Shown here: piece after piece, positions 7,062 to 7,568 of the stretch
Layout of the letters: the number at the start of each line of letters is the position of its first letter
How positions within the stretch are numbered: the stretch's first letter is position 1
Notes under the pieces: generated by a model
What the model was told of the DNA's origin: nothing
Seen by the model: only the letters and a program-made list of their open reading frames with translations
Database searches by the model: none
Translations under genes and position numbers: made by a program
From: an uncultured Spirochaetaceae bacterium
Lineage (GTDB): Bacteria > Spirochaetota > Spirochaetia > Treponematales > Treponemataceae
Assembly: GCA_902772605.1 (NCBI GenBank)
Contig: CACYBG010000356.1
Span: 1-7,568 of the forward strand
DNA: 7,568 nt
Direction of reading: 5' to 3'

Positions 7062-7263
7062 GTTTTTTCACTGCAAAAACAGTGGTTCAGCATGAAAACT
7101 ATAGAAAAAAAATGCAACACATGAATGGGTCCTAGTCCGTACAGACCGATGTTTCTTAATGAAAATTTGTTGGTCATTCATGCAAATCGGTCCCACTACA
7201 AACAAAAGATTTTAGGGACTCAGCATCATTTTAAACGGAAGTGCGGAACGGCATCTTTTGTTG

Positions 7264-7438
7264 AATTTGTCGAGTCTGACACTTTTGGTGCAACAGGCGG
7301 AAGCGGGTGGCCGGAACGAAAAAAATCTGCACAAGTGAAACGCGGGCATTCGTAGCGTAGCTTCGAACGAGCCTTTTTTCGAGACGGACACACGCTGGGA
7401 GGCTGTTAAAAAACAGGTTTTGTTGGACTCGACATTTT
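7264..7438. repeat. Inner inverted repeat pair (GTCGAGTC core)
   Basis: The left arm (7264-7281) and right arm (7421-7438) are complementary at 14 of 18 bases, with a perfect eight-base core GTCGAGTC / GACTCGAC. They enclose about 140 bases including the hairpin at 7345-7379 and a short CTGTT/AACAG hairpin at 7403-7416. This may be the real unit of the element, with the outer repeat being flanking. Confidence 0.5.
7345..7379 (+). terminator. Terminator-like hairpin inside the repeat element
   Basis: GGC, TTCG and AGC (7345-7356) pair with GCT, CGAA and GCC (7360-7373) over a GTA loop, interrupted by a T-T mismatch and an A/CGA internal loop. Six T follow (7374-7379). No plus-strand gene lies directly upstream in the window, so it may stop read-through or be an intrinsic part of the repeat. 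Confidence 0.4.
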
Positions 7439-7568
7439 ACCCCACCAGAATCCGTTCCGCATGAATAATTTTATTTTCATGCTGAAGCCCTGCCTGCAAA
7501 AAGACGGAAAACGACCGTCAAAGCCATTTTCCGCCTGAAAAATGAAGTTACAAAAGCGCAAACTGTGA

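Larger units (their letters stand above)
7086..7486. repeat. Candidate non-autonomous repeat element with nested inverted repeats
   Basis: The outer ends are a perfect 13-base inverted repeat, TTCAGCATGAAAA (7086-7098) and its complement (7474-7486). Inside lies a second inverted pair, 7264-7281 against 7421-7438, matching at 14 of 18 positions with the identical core GTCGAGTC. The octamer TTTTGTTG occurs directly at 7256-7263 and 7418-7425. A terminator-like hairpin sits at 7345-7379. The right end also forms a local hairpin (GCATGAA 7459-7465 with TTCATGC 7476-7482). No transposase is encoded. From memory, short repeat-derived peptides similar to the translations of this stretch are annotated in Treponema genomes, but this could not be checked. 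The boundaries are inferred from the inverted repeats only. Confidence 0.5.
7029..7568. other. Right-hand spacer with no convincing gene
   Basis: Beyond the promoter and repeat element described separately, this 540-base stretch shows no reading frame with a ribosome binding site and no RNA gene that I recognise. Bases 7487-7568 hold nothing I can name apart from a GCAGG-type motif near 7487-7499 that is the complement of those seen in the other spacers. The neighbouring gene must lie beyond the window. Confidence 0.5.

Noticed and set aside
7125..7355. Plus-strand reading frame of 76 residues
   Set aside because: No ribosome binding site, and it runs across the inverted-repeat element and into its hairpin. 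Best read as repeat DNA that happens to be open.
7396..7568. Minus-strand reading frame entering from the right edge
   Set aside because: One frame is open from the edge to a TAA near 7408, but it crosses the repeat arm, has low-complexity composition and no recognisable domain.
339..7568. CRISPR array, tRNA, rRNA, transposase or toxin-antitoxin pair
   Set aside because: I looked on both strands and saw no regularly spaced repeats, cloverleaf or rRNA segments, and no recognisable mobile-element or toxin proteins.

Overview
The window reads as chromosomal DNA from a spirochaete, most likely a gut or rumen Treponema. The pointers are a stand-alone PTS EIIA protein with no sugar permease beside it, a signal-peptide protein ending in a predicted beta-barrel with C-terminal Phe, generous intergenic spacing, and short diverged repeats in the spacers. 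The assignment is inference from gene content and style; no database was searched. About three quarters of the window is coding, in five genes.

Layout. Positions 1-338 (minus) hold the N-terminal third of or less of transketolase, cut by the window edge. A 472-base spacer (339-810) has no gene but carries a diverged repeat, a 12-base palindrome and an AT-rich terminator. A PTS EIIA-like phosphocarrier follows at 811-1308 (minus). A 148-base gap with a second copy of the repeat separates it from a 501-residue cytoplasmic protein of unknown function at 1457-2962 (minus). That gene is divergent from rny at 3172-4704 (plus), which has a clear promoter, ribosome binding site and terminator. The 212-base gap after rny holds two opposed intrinsic terminators, one for rny and one for the convergent gene at 4917-6815 (minus), an exported 632-residue protein with a coiled-coil front half, low-complexity linker and beta-rich C-terminus. 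It has a predicted promoter about 210 bases upstream, so it should carry a long leader. The last roughly 500 bases (7062-7568) have no convincing gene. They contain nested inverted repeats and a terminator-like hairpin that together look like a non-autonomous repeat element.

How the genes relate. There is no evident single pathway. Transketolase is central carbon metabolism, EIIA is probably a regulatory phosphate relay component, RNase Y starts mRNA decay at the membrane, and the exported protein belongs to the cell envelope. The two unknown proteins and the repeat element are the parts worth a second look. I did not find a defence island, CRISPR array, tRNA, rRNA or transposase.
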